NCBI GenBank assembly: GCA_963966765.1
Contig: CAXAAR010000060.1
Span: forward strand, 1 to 14,260
DNA: 14,260 nucleotides
Reading direction: 5' to 3'
Source of the DNA: Aequoribacter sp003520285
GTDB taxonomy: Bacteria > Pseudomonadota > Gammaproteobacteria > Pseudomonadales > Halieaceae
Shown here: piece after piece, positions 1 through 6,545 of the stretch
Layout of the letters: the number at the start of each line of letters is the position of its first letter
Position numbering within the stretch: position 1 is the first letter of the stretch
Program-made: the position numbers and the translations under genes
Notes under the pieces: model-generated
Seen by the model: the letters and a program-made list of their open reading frames with translations, nothing else
Databases searched by the model: none
What the model was told of the DNA's origin: nothing

Positions 1-212
1 TCCTCCCGCACGCGAAATCGCCGGCCCTTGAGTGGTGGACGCAAAATCGTCCTGAGGAAGCAGCCGCTTTCGTAAAAACCATTCCGATGCAACGCATCGG
101 TGAGTGCGAAGACGACATTGGTGAATTCGTTGCCATGCTATGTTCCAACCAAAGTCGGTATGTGAACGGCCAAAGCATAGCGGTGGACGGTGGTCAGGCG
201 TACATGGGGTAA
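1..212 (+). CDS. Short-chain dehydrogenase/reductase, C-terminal fragment (5' end outside window)
   Basis: An open frame entering from the left edge (codons in phase from base 3) gives about 69 residues ending at TAA 210-212. The segment shows the classical SDR C-terminus: a 'IPMQRIGECEDDIGEFVAML' stretch (the usual 'P-x-x-R-x-G-x-x-x-[DE]-[IV]-[AG]' region after the substrate loop), then 'RYVNGQSIAVDGG', matching the family's 'x-x-x-[IV]-x-G-x-x-[IL]-x-[VI]-D-G-G' ending. The cofactor-binding fold and the catalytic Ser-Tyr-Lys lie upstream of the window, so substrate and cofactor cannot be judged. It is the last gene of a rightward unit and is followed by a good hairpin terminator. Given its neighbours it is probably another hydroxysteroid or acyl-CoA dehydrogenase, but that is inference from context. 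Confidence 0.85.
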   Translation, partial: LPHAKSPALEWWTQNRPEEAAAFVKTIPMQRIGECEDDIGEFVAMLCSNQSRYVNGQSIAVDGGQAYMG

Positions 213-258
213 GGCCCTGTTGCGGTCTTAGTACCATCGCGAGATGGCTCAAACCGAA

Positions 259-283
259 GCGCGCCCTGAGGCGCGCATATTTT
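259..283 (+). terminator. Rho-independent terminator after the partial SDR
   Basis: A perfect 7-bp GC-only stem (GCGCGCC at 259-265, GGCGCGC at 270-276) with a 4-nt CTGA loop is followed by ATATTTT at 277-283. It lies 46 bp after the stop of the rightward SDR. Its T-tract overlaps the last two bases read of the stop codon of the oppositely oriented Rieske gene. On the other strand the stem is followed only by a short TTCGGTTT, so it may act weakly in that direction too. Confidence 0.8.
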
Positions 284-1286
284 ACTCGACCAAGAACTGA
301 CCATACCATCGACGGAATTTAGCAAAGGGACCATCGCCGTCACAGAGCAGGGGGCGCGCGTAATATTTCTTGCGGTCCCAGATCACGAGGTCTTCCTCCA
401 TTTGCTGCTTAATATTGGCAATTAAGGCTTTCCCGATCCGCCCCTTGGTGCCGTCAACGTCTTCTCGTCGCTGATAAAACGCATAGTGAGCGCTGGTTAT
501 CTCGTTTGTTACTGGACTGACTGTGGCGACGAGTATCGTATCGACCAAGCCTTTGAATCGAACCACACTCAGCCCCGGACCCACATTTTCGTTCTCTATA
601 GAACCTTCGATCTCGCCCTGCGGTGTGGGCTGCCGAGTTTTGAGAAAGCCGCGGCGCCTATGCCCATCAAACTCCATGATTTCTGCATTGGGAATATCAT
701 TGGTGCCATGAACGAACATGAAATGCGCAGGATCAACAGCATTCTCACCCATTTCTTGCATGTGTGTGCCAATCTCCCAAGAATGCCGGATAGGGTCGGC
801 CCATTCGTCTGGTGTCGCGTTTAACTCGGGAATGGGCTCCGGTTCATAGGTCGGTGCAATAACTTGAGGGTGGTACCAGGCTACAATGGACCCGTTCACC
901 TCGCGGACCGGCCACGCTTTCAGAACGGCCTCACCACACGCTACTTTTGGCGGCAAATTGGTCGCATAAGGAATATGGGTACACTGCCCCTCACCATTAA
1001 ATTGCCAACCGTGAAATGGGCAGACAATGTTATCCCCAACAATCTTTGCGCCCTTGCCCATCTGCTCTCGAATACCGTAACCAAGATGAGCGCCCATATG
1101 AGGACAATACGCATCGACGACTTTAGCATCGCCCGCCTCAGTCCTGAAAATCACCAGATCCTGATCAAAATAGAACACCGGTTTTGATTCACCTGGCCCA
1201 ATTTCATCGGAATACGCTACGTGAAACCAACCACAGGGCATCGGTAGTGGAATACCAACGGTTCTTTTCGAATTTACTCTACTCAT
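282..1286 (-). CDS. Rieske [2Fe-2S] non-heme iron oxygenase, KshA / DAF-36-Neverland-like
   Basis: A 334-residue terminal oxygenase predicted to use a Rieske cluster and a mononuclear iron to hydroxylate or desaturate a bulky ring substrate. The Rieske ligands are visible as C61-x-H63 ('CPHMGAHLG') and C89-x2-H92 ('CPFHGW'). The iron site is N182-x2-D185-x2-H188-x4-H193, with a likely third ligand at D299 in 'EEDLVIW'. The sequence after the cluster ('WQFNGEGQCTHIPY') is the style of 3-ketosteroid 9-alpha-hydroxylase KshA and of the sterol 7-desaturases DAF-36/Neverland. The gap between the two Rieske motifs is 25 residues rather than the usual 15-17. I chose ATG 1284-1286 because AGGGAG lies about 7 nt upstream; a GTG at 1301 would add five residues without a good site. 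It follows the SDR gene by 17 bp, so the two are probably cotranscribed. No ferredoxin reductase partner is present nearby. A steroid substrate is inferred from family and context. Confidence 0.9.
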   Translation of the reverse strand: MSRVNSKRTVGIPLPMPCGWFHVAYSDEIGPGESKPVFYFDQDLVIFRTEAGDAKVVDAYCPHMGAHLGYGIREQMGKGAKIVGDNIVCPFHGWQFNGEGQCTHIPYATNLPPKVACGEAVLKAWPVREVNGSIVAWYHPQVIAPTYEPEPIPELNATPDEWADPIRHSWEIGTHMQEMGENAVDPAHFMFVHGTNDIPNAEIMEFDGHRRRGFLKTRQPTPQGEIEGSIENENVGPGLSVVRFKGLVDTILVATVSPVTNEITSAHYAFYQRREDVDGTKGRIGKALIANIKQQMEEDLVIWDRKKYYARPLLCDGDGPFAKFRRWYGQFLVE

Positions 1287-1303
1287 GTCACTCTCCCTCA
1301 CCC

Positions 1304-2062
1304 TTAACGGACTGCTGCACCGCCGTCTACCGATAAAATTTGTCCCGTAATGAACGAGGCCTGATCCGAGCAGAGAAACACCACCGCTGCGGCAATTTCT
1401 TCAGGTTCTCCGATACGACCCATAACCGCTGCTTTTTTGAGACCCTCGGCAATCTTTGGTTGCTCTTCAAAGTACTGCTCAACACCGGGTGTCCTAATCA
1501 CACCCGGAGACACCGCATTGATACGGATACCTCTGGCGCCGTACTCGGCTGCAGAACTCTTGGTCAGAATGTTGACCCCACCCTTTGCGGCTGCATAAGC
1601 AGTGTTGTAAGGCTGACCTCTCAGTGATGCGTTCGATGAAATGTTAACGATACTGCCCTTGCCGGCAGCCAACATGACTTCTAATTCGTGCTTCATACAG
1701 AGCCAAGTATTGGTCAAACAATAGGTCAGCGTATCGTCAAAGACCGATCGCTCAAACTCATGGATCAGTCCAGAGCCCCGACTGACCGCGGCACTGTTGC
1801 AGGCGATATCTAGCGCGCCATACTGACTTACGGCGGTCGCAATCATCTCTTTGACTGCGTCTTCATCGCTGACGTCGGCAACTGCGAGGACTGCGTCACC
1901 CCCTGCCTCTTGAATACGAGATACCGTCTCTTGACCGGACTCAGCGTTAAAATCTGCCACCACAACCCGAGCTCCTTCACGGGCAAAGGCTTCGGCAATC
2001 GCTCGTCCGATGCCACCACCCGCGCCTGTCACGAGTCCTACTTTGCCCATCAAACATGCCAT
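1304..2062 (-). CDS. Short-chain dehydrogenase/reductase, probably NAD-dependent
   Basis: A classical SDR of 252 residues. It has the TGAGGGIG dinucleotide motif (T12-G19), an Asp at the end of beta-2 (D37 in 'VVADFN', which usually favours NAD over NADP), a catalytic N118, and S143, Y156 and K160 in 'ISSNAS...YAAAK'. The C-terminus is the usual 'SFITGQILSVDGG'. The normally conserved NNAG motif reads C-N-S-A-A (residues 88-92), an unusual variant. ATG at 2060-2062 is preferred over the TTG at 2084-2086 because GGTGAGG lies 5 nt before it. It is the first gene of a leftward unit with the Rieske oxygenase 17 bp downstream, and it diverges from the TetR gene, so control by that regulator is likely. 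The reaction is probably oxidation of a secondary alcohol on the substrate or product of the oxygenase (inference). The exact substrate is unknown. Confidence 0.93.
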   Translation of the reverse strand: MACLMGKVGLVTGAGGGIGRAIAEAFAREGARVVVADFNAESGQETVSRIQEAGGDAVLAVADVSDEDAVKEMIATAVSQYGALDIACNSAAVSRGSGLIHEFERSVFDDTLTYCLTNTWLCMKHELEVMLAAGKGSIVNISSNASLRGQPYNTAYAAAKGGVNILTKSSAAEYGARGIRINAVSPGVIRTPGVEQYFEEQPKIAEGLKKAAVMGRIGEPEEIAAAVVFLCSDQASFITGQILSVDGGAAVR

Positions 2063-2088
2063 GTGTGCCTCACCGACTAATCGCAAAA

Positions 2089-2125
2089 TTTAACTGTAGT
2101 GAATTTTTTAACTATAGTATATTTT
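2089..2125. promoter_or_regulatory. Tandem 19-bp operator-like boxes in the divergent SDR/tetR region
   Basis: Two head-to-tail copies of a 19-bp box, TTTAACTGTAGTGAATTTT at 2089-2107 and TTTAACTATAGTATATTTT at 2107-2125, agree at 16 of 19 positions with an 18-bp period. Each core is (near-)palindromic: ACTATAGT at 2111-2118 is a perfect palindrome and ACTGTAGT at 2093-2100 has one mismatched pair. The position between divergent genes, one of them a TetR regulator, suggests autoregulatory binding sites. That role is inferred. Confidence 0.6.
2090..2118 (+). promoter_or_regulatory. Predicted sigma-70 promoter for the tetR unit
   Basis: A -35 TTAACT at 2090-2095 (4/6 to consensus), a 17-bp spacer and a -10 TATAGT at 2113-2118 (5/6) give a start near 2125, about 50 bp before the TetR ATG. 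Both hexamers sit inside the tandem boxes, so a bound repressor would block them. Confidence 0.5.
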
Positions 2126-2140
2126 TTGAATCAAGTGCAA
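2111..2140 (-). promoter_or_regulatory. Predicted promoter for the leftward SDR-Rieske unit
   Basis: Read leftward, TTGCAC (complement of 2135-2140, 3/6) is followed after 18 bp by TATAGT (complement of 2111-2116, 5/6). Because ACTATAGT is palindromic, the same 8 bp supplies the -10 in both directions. The -35 is weak, so this promoter is less certain than the rightward one. Confidence 0.38.
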
Positions 2141-2173
2141 TACGCCAGCCATACCACAAAGAGACGACACGCG

Positions 2174-2791
2174 ATGAGCGACCCCAACAGGATTCCCCTC
2201 AGAGAACAAAAAAAACTCGATACCCGCAGACGTATCAAAGAGGTGTCTAGCCAGCTGTTCGTGCAACGTGGATTTGGCCCGACGACGATCGACGCCATTA
2301 CCGAGGCTGCGCAGATTTCAAAACCCACATTTTTTAATTACTTTGCCAGTAAGCAACAAGTTTTAGCAGAACTTATGACTCGTATGGACGAAGAATTCAT
2401 CCGCTACATACGCCAAGCTGTTGCGCAGGGTGATTCCACAGCGGATCGTCTCAGCCGATTGATGTCGCAAGCGGCAGAGCATATCCAAAAACGGCCCGAG
2501 TATACCCGGCTGCTGCTAGTAGAGGGTATGAGCGATCTGGGTGATCCCAACAGCGATGATTCTAGGATGGCTCGATTAAACCGAGCGATGGCTGAGCTGG
2601 TTGAATTAGGGCGCCAGCAGCAGGATATCAGCCTGCGATTTTCAGTGGATTTACAGGTGCAAATTCTAGTGGGTGGTTTTTTGTATGGCTTGCTTAACTG
2701 GCTTTCGGGCGACCCCAGAAAGTTGCAGCACTCACTCGAAGAGACAGCACAGTTTTTAGCCGAGGCTCTCGCGCCTCCGACAATAGGGTGA
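2174..2791 (+). CDS. TetR/AcrR-family transcriptional regulator
   Basis: A 205-residue protein of normal TetR length. The N-terminal DNA-binding domain covers about residues 14-62: a basic start ('KKLDTRRRI'), helix 1 to the 'QLFVQRGFGPTTIDAI' segment, then the recognition region 'AAQISKPTFFNYFASKQQVL', which is the family hallmark. The remaining 140 residues are helical and would form the ligand and dimer domain. I take ATG 2174-2176 as the start because it gives the standard N-terminus and the upstream GTG at 2099 lies inside the operator boxes. The ribosome site is only a modest AAGAGA. The gene ends 6 bp before the next SDR, so the two are cotranscribed. It diverges from the SDR-Rieske pair. 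It probably represses both directions until a steroid-derived ligand binds (inference from arrangement). Confidence 0.93.
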   Translation: MSDPNRIPLREQKKLDTRRRIKEVSSQLFVQRGFGPTTIDAITEAAQISKPTFFNYFASKQQVLAELMTRMDEEFIRYIRQAVAQGDSTADRLSRLMSQAAEHIQKRPEYTRLLLVEGMSDLGDPNSDDSRMARLNRAMAELVELGRQQQDISLRFSVDLQVQILVGGFLYGLLNWLSGDPRKLQHSLEETAQFLAEALAPPTIG

Positions 2792-2797
2792 CAAAGC

Positions 2798-3604
2798 ATG
2801 ATTTTAGACGCGTTTCGACTAACCGGTAAAACTGCCTTAATCACGGGCGCGGGCAAAGGTATTGGCGAGGCCATAACCCTTGCATTTGCTGAGATGGGGG
2901 CCAATGTCATCTGCGTTGCGCGAAGCCAAGACGACCTCGATCGTGTGGCCGAGCAAGCCAGAGCGTTCGGCGTACAAGCCTTGGCGATCTCCTGTGATGT
3001 GACCAAAGAAGATCAACTTCACGCTCTGGTAGCACAAGTGAGTCAGTACTTTAGCTGTCTGGATATTCTAGTGAATAACGCAGGCGCCCCGGGTAAGGGC
3101 TATGGGTCTATCGATGAGGTAACCAAATCTCGTTTTGAGCACACCCTCGGTATCAATCTCACTTCCGCGTATACCCTTGTTCACCTTTGCCTAGGACTTC
3201 TGCGGGCAGCCGACAGTGCGACCATTGTCAACGTCAGTTCTGCCCTAGCGTGGATGGTAGATCGCAATTTTGCTGCGTACGCGGCTGCCAAAGCAGGACT
3301 CGATCAGTTGACACGTGTTATGGCATACGAACTGGGACCAAGAATTCGGGTCAACGGAATTGCACCGGGTGCTGTTGACACCCCCAGCACGTCGTTCATC
3401 AAAAATAATGAAGCCATGTTAAAAGCAACCACACGCTGGATTCCGCTCGGACGCATGGGCGATCCGGTTGATATCGCGCTTGGTGCGCTTTATCTCGCCT
3501 CACCGGCGAGCGCATTTGTGTCGGGCAAAATCATTGAAATTGATGGCGGAATGGCGGCGCTACCTGGAAGCGCTATTGAGTCAACCCTGGCGCGCGACGC
3601 TTAG
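2798..3604 (+). CDS. Short-chain dehydrogenase, 7-alpha-hydroxysteroid dehydrogenase-like
   Basis: A 268-residue classical SDR. Visible are TGAGKGIG (residues 16-23), NNAG (93-96), N120, S147 or S148 in 'VNVSSAL', and Y161-x3-K165 ('YAAAK'). The layout and phrases 'F-x-L-x-GK-x-A-x-ITGAG-x-GIG', 'RVNGIAPGA' and 'LYLASPASAFVSG' closely recall E. coli 7-alpha-HSDH (HdhA), whose catalytic Ser, Tyr and Lys are at near-identical positions. A difference is R42 after beta-2 ('CVARS') where the NAD enzyme has Asp, which points to NADP(H). The C-terminus extends about 18 residues past the usual 'IDGG' end. The start ATG has AGGGTGA upstream and lies 6 bp after the tetR stop, so the gene is in the regulator's transcript. 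Oxidoreduction of a steroid hydroxyl group is likely. The position on the nucleus is not determined. Confidence 0.92.
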   Translation: MILDAFRLTGKTALITGAGKGIGEAITLAFAEMGANVICVARSQDDLDRVAEQARAFGVQALAISCDVTKEDQLHALVAQVSQYFSCLDILVNNAGAPGKGYGSIDEVTKSRFEHTLGINLTSAYTLVHLCLGLLRAADSATIVNVSSALAWMVDRNFAAYAAAKAGLDQLTRVMAYELGPRIRVNGIAPGAVDTPSTSFIKNNEAMLKATTRWIPLGRMGDPVDIALGALYLASPASAFVSGKIIEIDGGMAALPGSAIESTLARDA

Positions 3605-3677
3605 TAAGACCGATTGATGGCCGTGCTTATTATCGCGCGCTGACTAGCGCCAATAAACTCGCACAAGGAATTCAGCG

Positions 3678-4433
3678 ATGACAAAACATTACATATTAAC
3701 CGGTGGCGCAACTGGGATCGGCGCAGCCACAAAAGAACATCTTCGATCTGCCGGTCATACCGTCACTGTGGTTGATTTACAGAACGCAGACATTACTGCT
3801 GATCTCGGCATATCTGAATCACGACAACAAGCACTCGCCGCACTCAAGGCTTATGGACCTTTTGACGGTATTGTCACCTGCGCCGGTGTGGCGTCTCATT
3901 TCAAGGACACCGCTGCGATTGTATCGATTAACTACCACGGCACGATCGAGCTCATTGAAGGCTTAAGAGAGCACCTGCGCCCTGCTGCGCGAGTGGTTGC
4001 AGTGTCTTCAAACTCAGCGCCAATGTGTCAAACCCCAGCGCTGGTTGACGCCTTGCTGACACGCTCTGAAGCCGAGGCTCGGGCGGTGGCCCAGAACACC
4101 AACGGGCATGAATGCTACTCAGGAAGCAAACAAGCGGTAGCGCGCTGGATCCGACGTAACGCACCGGAGTGGGCGGCCTCTGGAATAGCACTGAATGCGG
4201 TTGCGCCGGGGTACATTGAAACCCCCATGACTCAAGCAGTTGCGAAGAGCCCAGAATACGCCGACTCAATTCAAAAATTTTTGGCATCCATTCCTCTTCG
4301 ACGAGCCGGACAAGCTGACGAGATTGCTCACTTAATCGCCTTCTTGTTAAGTGATCAGGCAAGCTTCATTGCCGGATCTGTGGTCTTTATCGATGGCGGG
4401 CATGACGCACTTTTTAGACCAGAACAGTTTTGA
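3678..4433 (+). CDS. hsdA: 3-alpha-hydroxysteroid dehydrogenase/carbonyl reductase-like SDR (HsdA type)
   Basis: A 251-residue SDR that I recognise as close to Comamonas testosteroni 3-alpha-HSD/CR. It shares the N-terminal 'GGATGIGAAT' nucleotide loop, the truncated central region with 'TCAG' in place of NNAG, and the 30-residue insert between the catalytic Ser and Tyr that this subfamily carries. It also shares the distinctive 'IDGG-x-DA-x-x-RP-x-QF' C-terminal ending. Catalytic residues are S110/S111, Y147 and K151 ('YSGSK'), and D33 after beta-2 suggests NAD(H). The enzyme would reversibly convert 3-oxo and 3-alpha-hydroxy steroids, typically of 5-alpha or 5-beta-dihydro type, and may also reduce non-steroid carbonyls. 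It lies 73 bp after the previous SDR with AAGGA ahead of the ATG. That spacing allows either readthrough or its own weak promoter. Subfamily identity rests on remembered sequence features, not on an alignment run. Confidence 0.85.
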   Translation: MTKHYILTGGATGIGAATKEHLRSAGHTVTVVDLQNADITADLGISESRQQALAALKAYGPFDGIVTCAGVASHFKDTAAIVSINYHGTIELIEGLREHLRPAARVVAVSSNSAPMCQTPALVDALLTRSEAEARAVAQNTNGHECYSGSKQAVARWIRRNAPEWAASGIALNAVAPGYIETPMTQAVAKSPEYADSIQKFLASIPLRRAGQADEIAHLIAFLLSDQASFIAGSVVFIDGGHDALFRPEQF

Positions 4434-4529
4434 ATTTGGCGGGCACCATCAGATGACGCCACCCATAAAAATAACGCTGCACAACCGCCAGCTGTGCAAC
4501 TCCCGACGGTACTTTAGCCGGAGCACAAT

Positions 4530-6545
4530 ATGTCTAATATCACCCTAAAACCTTACTTAACAGCAGTCTTGTTAGGCCTGATTACGGCAACCAGTGCTGC
4601 TGCGAACGAATCTGCGAAAGCCCGCTTTCAATATTCCGAGAGTCGGGAACCATGCCTCGATTTTGCACCACACAAAAAACCCTTGTTCGGTGATCTTCAC
4701 ACGCATAGCAGCTTGTCTTTTGACTCCTATTTGTCGAGCCAACGTAACGGACCGACAGAAACTTATCAGTACGCGAAAGGCTATCCGATTACGCTGCCAG
4801 ATGCAGACGGAAAACAGACTGTGACAGCACAAATTGATCGCCCCCTCGATTTCGCTGCACTCACCGATCACGGAGAATTCTTGGGGCAAGTCGACGCCTG
4901 TAAAACCCCAGATTCACTTTTTGGTCGACTCTGGCCAATGTGCGTATTGTCGCGCTCTGAAAATCTTTGGCTGCAACTGATTTCGGCAAGCTGGTGGACG
5001 TCTCTCGGGGGGCAAAATGACAGCGAACCTTCACTGTCTGCAATATGCTTATTTGAAGATTGCTCGCAACGCCAGTGGGACGTTTGGCAGACAGTGCAAA
5101 GAGTAGCCGAGGAACACTACGACCGCAGTGAGCAATGCGAGTTCACCACTTTTGTAGCCTACGAATATACCGATGCTTCTGCCCATAACAATCTGCACCG
5201 CAATGTCATATTCCGTAATGCGAACGTGACTGAGCGCCCCGTTACAACTTATGAAACCAACCAGCAAGTCATGTCACTGTGGCAACAGCTTGAAGAAGAA
5301 TGCATCAAAGGGGACTCTGGTTGTGATGTGCTAGCTATACCGCACAACTCTAATTTGGCGGGCGGATTGATGTTCCCAGATCCTAAATCACAAGAAGAAG
5401 TGAGACTTCGACGCGCAATAGAGCCTCTAGTGGAATTAATTCAACATAAGGGCGCATCGGAGTGTCGCTATGATCGGCTGGCTCAGCGTGGCGTCGAAAC
5501 TATCGATGAACTCTGTGATTTCGAGCAAATTCCATCTGACAATTTGCACATGCTCGGCACAGTGGACGGTGAGATGCGGTCTGAGCGTGGTAAAACGGTG
5601 GCGATAGACGAATTCGCGCCCCGCAACTTGGTGCGCAACGTGTTGAAAGACGGCTTAGTCCTGCAGCAACAGTGGCAATCTAACCCCTTCGAATTGGGCT
5701 TCATCGGTAGTACCGATACGCACAATGCAACAGCGGGAGGCGCCCAAGAATATGACTATGTTGGACACCTAGGGCGGAGAGACGCAGACTATCGTAACGT
5801 ACAGGATCATTTAGTCTCTAACCCGGGCGGACACGCGGTTGTGTGGGCCCATGAAAACTCAAGAGACGCCATTTTTGACGCCATGCGCAATCGAGAAACC
5901 TACGCGACATCGGGTACGCGACCCATCGTGCGTTTCTTTGGTGGGGCGTTCCCGGAAGATGCTTGTTCACGACCCGACAGAGATGCATTGGGCTATAGCG
6001 GTGGCGTGCCGATGGGCGGCACCCTGCTCCCCAAGAATCTGACGACGGCACCAGAATTTTTAGTTTATGCCCAAAAAGATCCCGGCATTGCAAGCCATCC
6101 TGGTATGGATTTACAACGTATTCAGATCATTAAAGGATGGGTCGACGCCGACGGCAACACAGCCGAACAAGTCATCGACGTCGCTGGCAATCCCAACAAC
6201 CAAGCGACTGTCGACCGCAATAGTTGCGCACCCATAGGAGTCGGGTATAGCGAGTTGTGCACGGTTTGGACCGACCCCAACTACGACCCCTCCGAAAGCG
6301 CTTTCTACTATGCCCGGGTTGTCGAGAATCCGTCATGTCGCTGGAGCACCCTGCAGTGCATGGCCGCTGGTGTGAATCCTTTTGACGAGCAGTGCGCGGC
6401 ACAGGCCACCGCGGCCAGCACCGCACGGGGCATCTCTGAAACGGCTTACAGTGCCTGCTGCAAGGATCCTAGCGAAGAGGCTTTTTATAGCCCCATTATT
6501 CAGGAGCGCGCATGGACCTCGCCTATTTGGGTCCCGACTCTTTAG
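4530..6545 (+). CDS. Secreted DUF3604 (PHP-like) protein
   Basis: A 671-residue exported protein. Residues 1-25 form a Sec signal peptide ending in T-S-A-A-A before NES. The mature part carries PHP-type metal motifs: D55-L-H57-T-H59 in 'FGDLHTHSSLSFDS', 'LDFAALTDHGEF' (D113, H114), 'AYEYTDAS', an 'IPHNSN' near residue 271 and 'GSTDTHN' near residue 395. These identify the DUF3604 family, which resembles PHP phosphoesterases and amidohydrolases. Its reaction is not established as far as I know. The C-terminal 150 residues are rich in cysteines (including a CC pair), consistent with a disulfide-bonded periplasmic protein. The ATG has GGAG 6 nt upstream. The last 23 bp overlap the 3' end of the convergent SDR gene. 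It is the only clearly exported soluble protein in the window. A role in handling an extracellular or periplasmic ester or conjugate is possible but unproven. Confidence 0.9.
   Translation: MSNITLKPYLTAVLLGLITATSAAANESAKARFQYSESREPCLDFAPHKKPLFGDLHTHSSLSFDSYLSSQRNGPTETYQYAKGYPITLPDADGKQTVTAQIDRPLDFAALTDHGEFLGQVDACKTPDSLFGRLWPMCVLSRSENLWLQLISASWWTSLGGQNDSEPSLSAICLFEDCSQRQWDVWQTVQRVAEEHYDRSEQCEFTTFVAYEYTDASAHNNLHRNVIFRNANVTERPVTTYETNQQVMSLWQQLEEECIKGDSGCDVLAIPHNSNLAGGLMFPDPKSQEEVRLRRAIEPLVELIQHKGASECRYDRLAQRGVETIDELCDFEQIPSDNLHMLGTVDGEMRSERGKTVAIDEFAPRNLVRNVLKDGLVLQQQWQSNPFELGFIGSTDTHNATAGGAQEYDYVGHLGRRDADYRNVQDHLVSNPGGHAVVWAHENSRDAIFDAMRNRETYATSGTRPIVRFFGGAFPEDACSRPDRDALGYSGGVPMGGTLLPKNLTTAPEFLVYAQKDPGIASHPGMDLQRIQIIKGWVDADGNTAEQVIDVAGNPNNQATVDRNSCAPIGVGYSELCTVWTDPNYDPSESAFYYARVVENPSCRWSTLQCMAAGVNPFDEQCAAQATAASTARGISETAYSACCKDPSEEAFYSPIIQERAWTSPIWVPTL

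Noticed and set aside
140..1187. Rightward open frames overlapping the partial SDR and the Rieske gene
   Set aside because: They are antisense or out-of-frame shadows of well-supported genes and show no recognisable family motifs.
2099..2173. Longer TetR protein starting at GTG 2099
   Set aside because: The extra 25 residues would be encoded by the promoter and operator boxes and do not resemble a TetR N-terminus; ATG 2174 gives the normal length.
3637..3650. Hairpin GCGCT-GACT-AGCGC between two SDR genes
   Set aside because: The stem is only 5 bp and no T-tract follows; not convincing as a terminator.
4478..4498. Hairpin TGCACA/TGTGCA upstream of the DUF3604 gene
   Set aside because: It has a 6-bp stem, a 9-nt loop and no T-run; it may be chance and no regulator is suggested.
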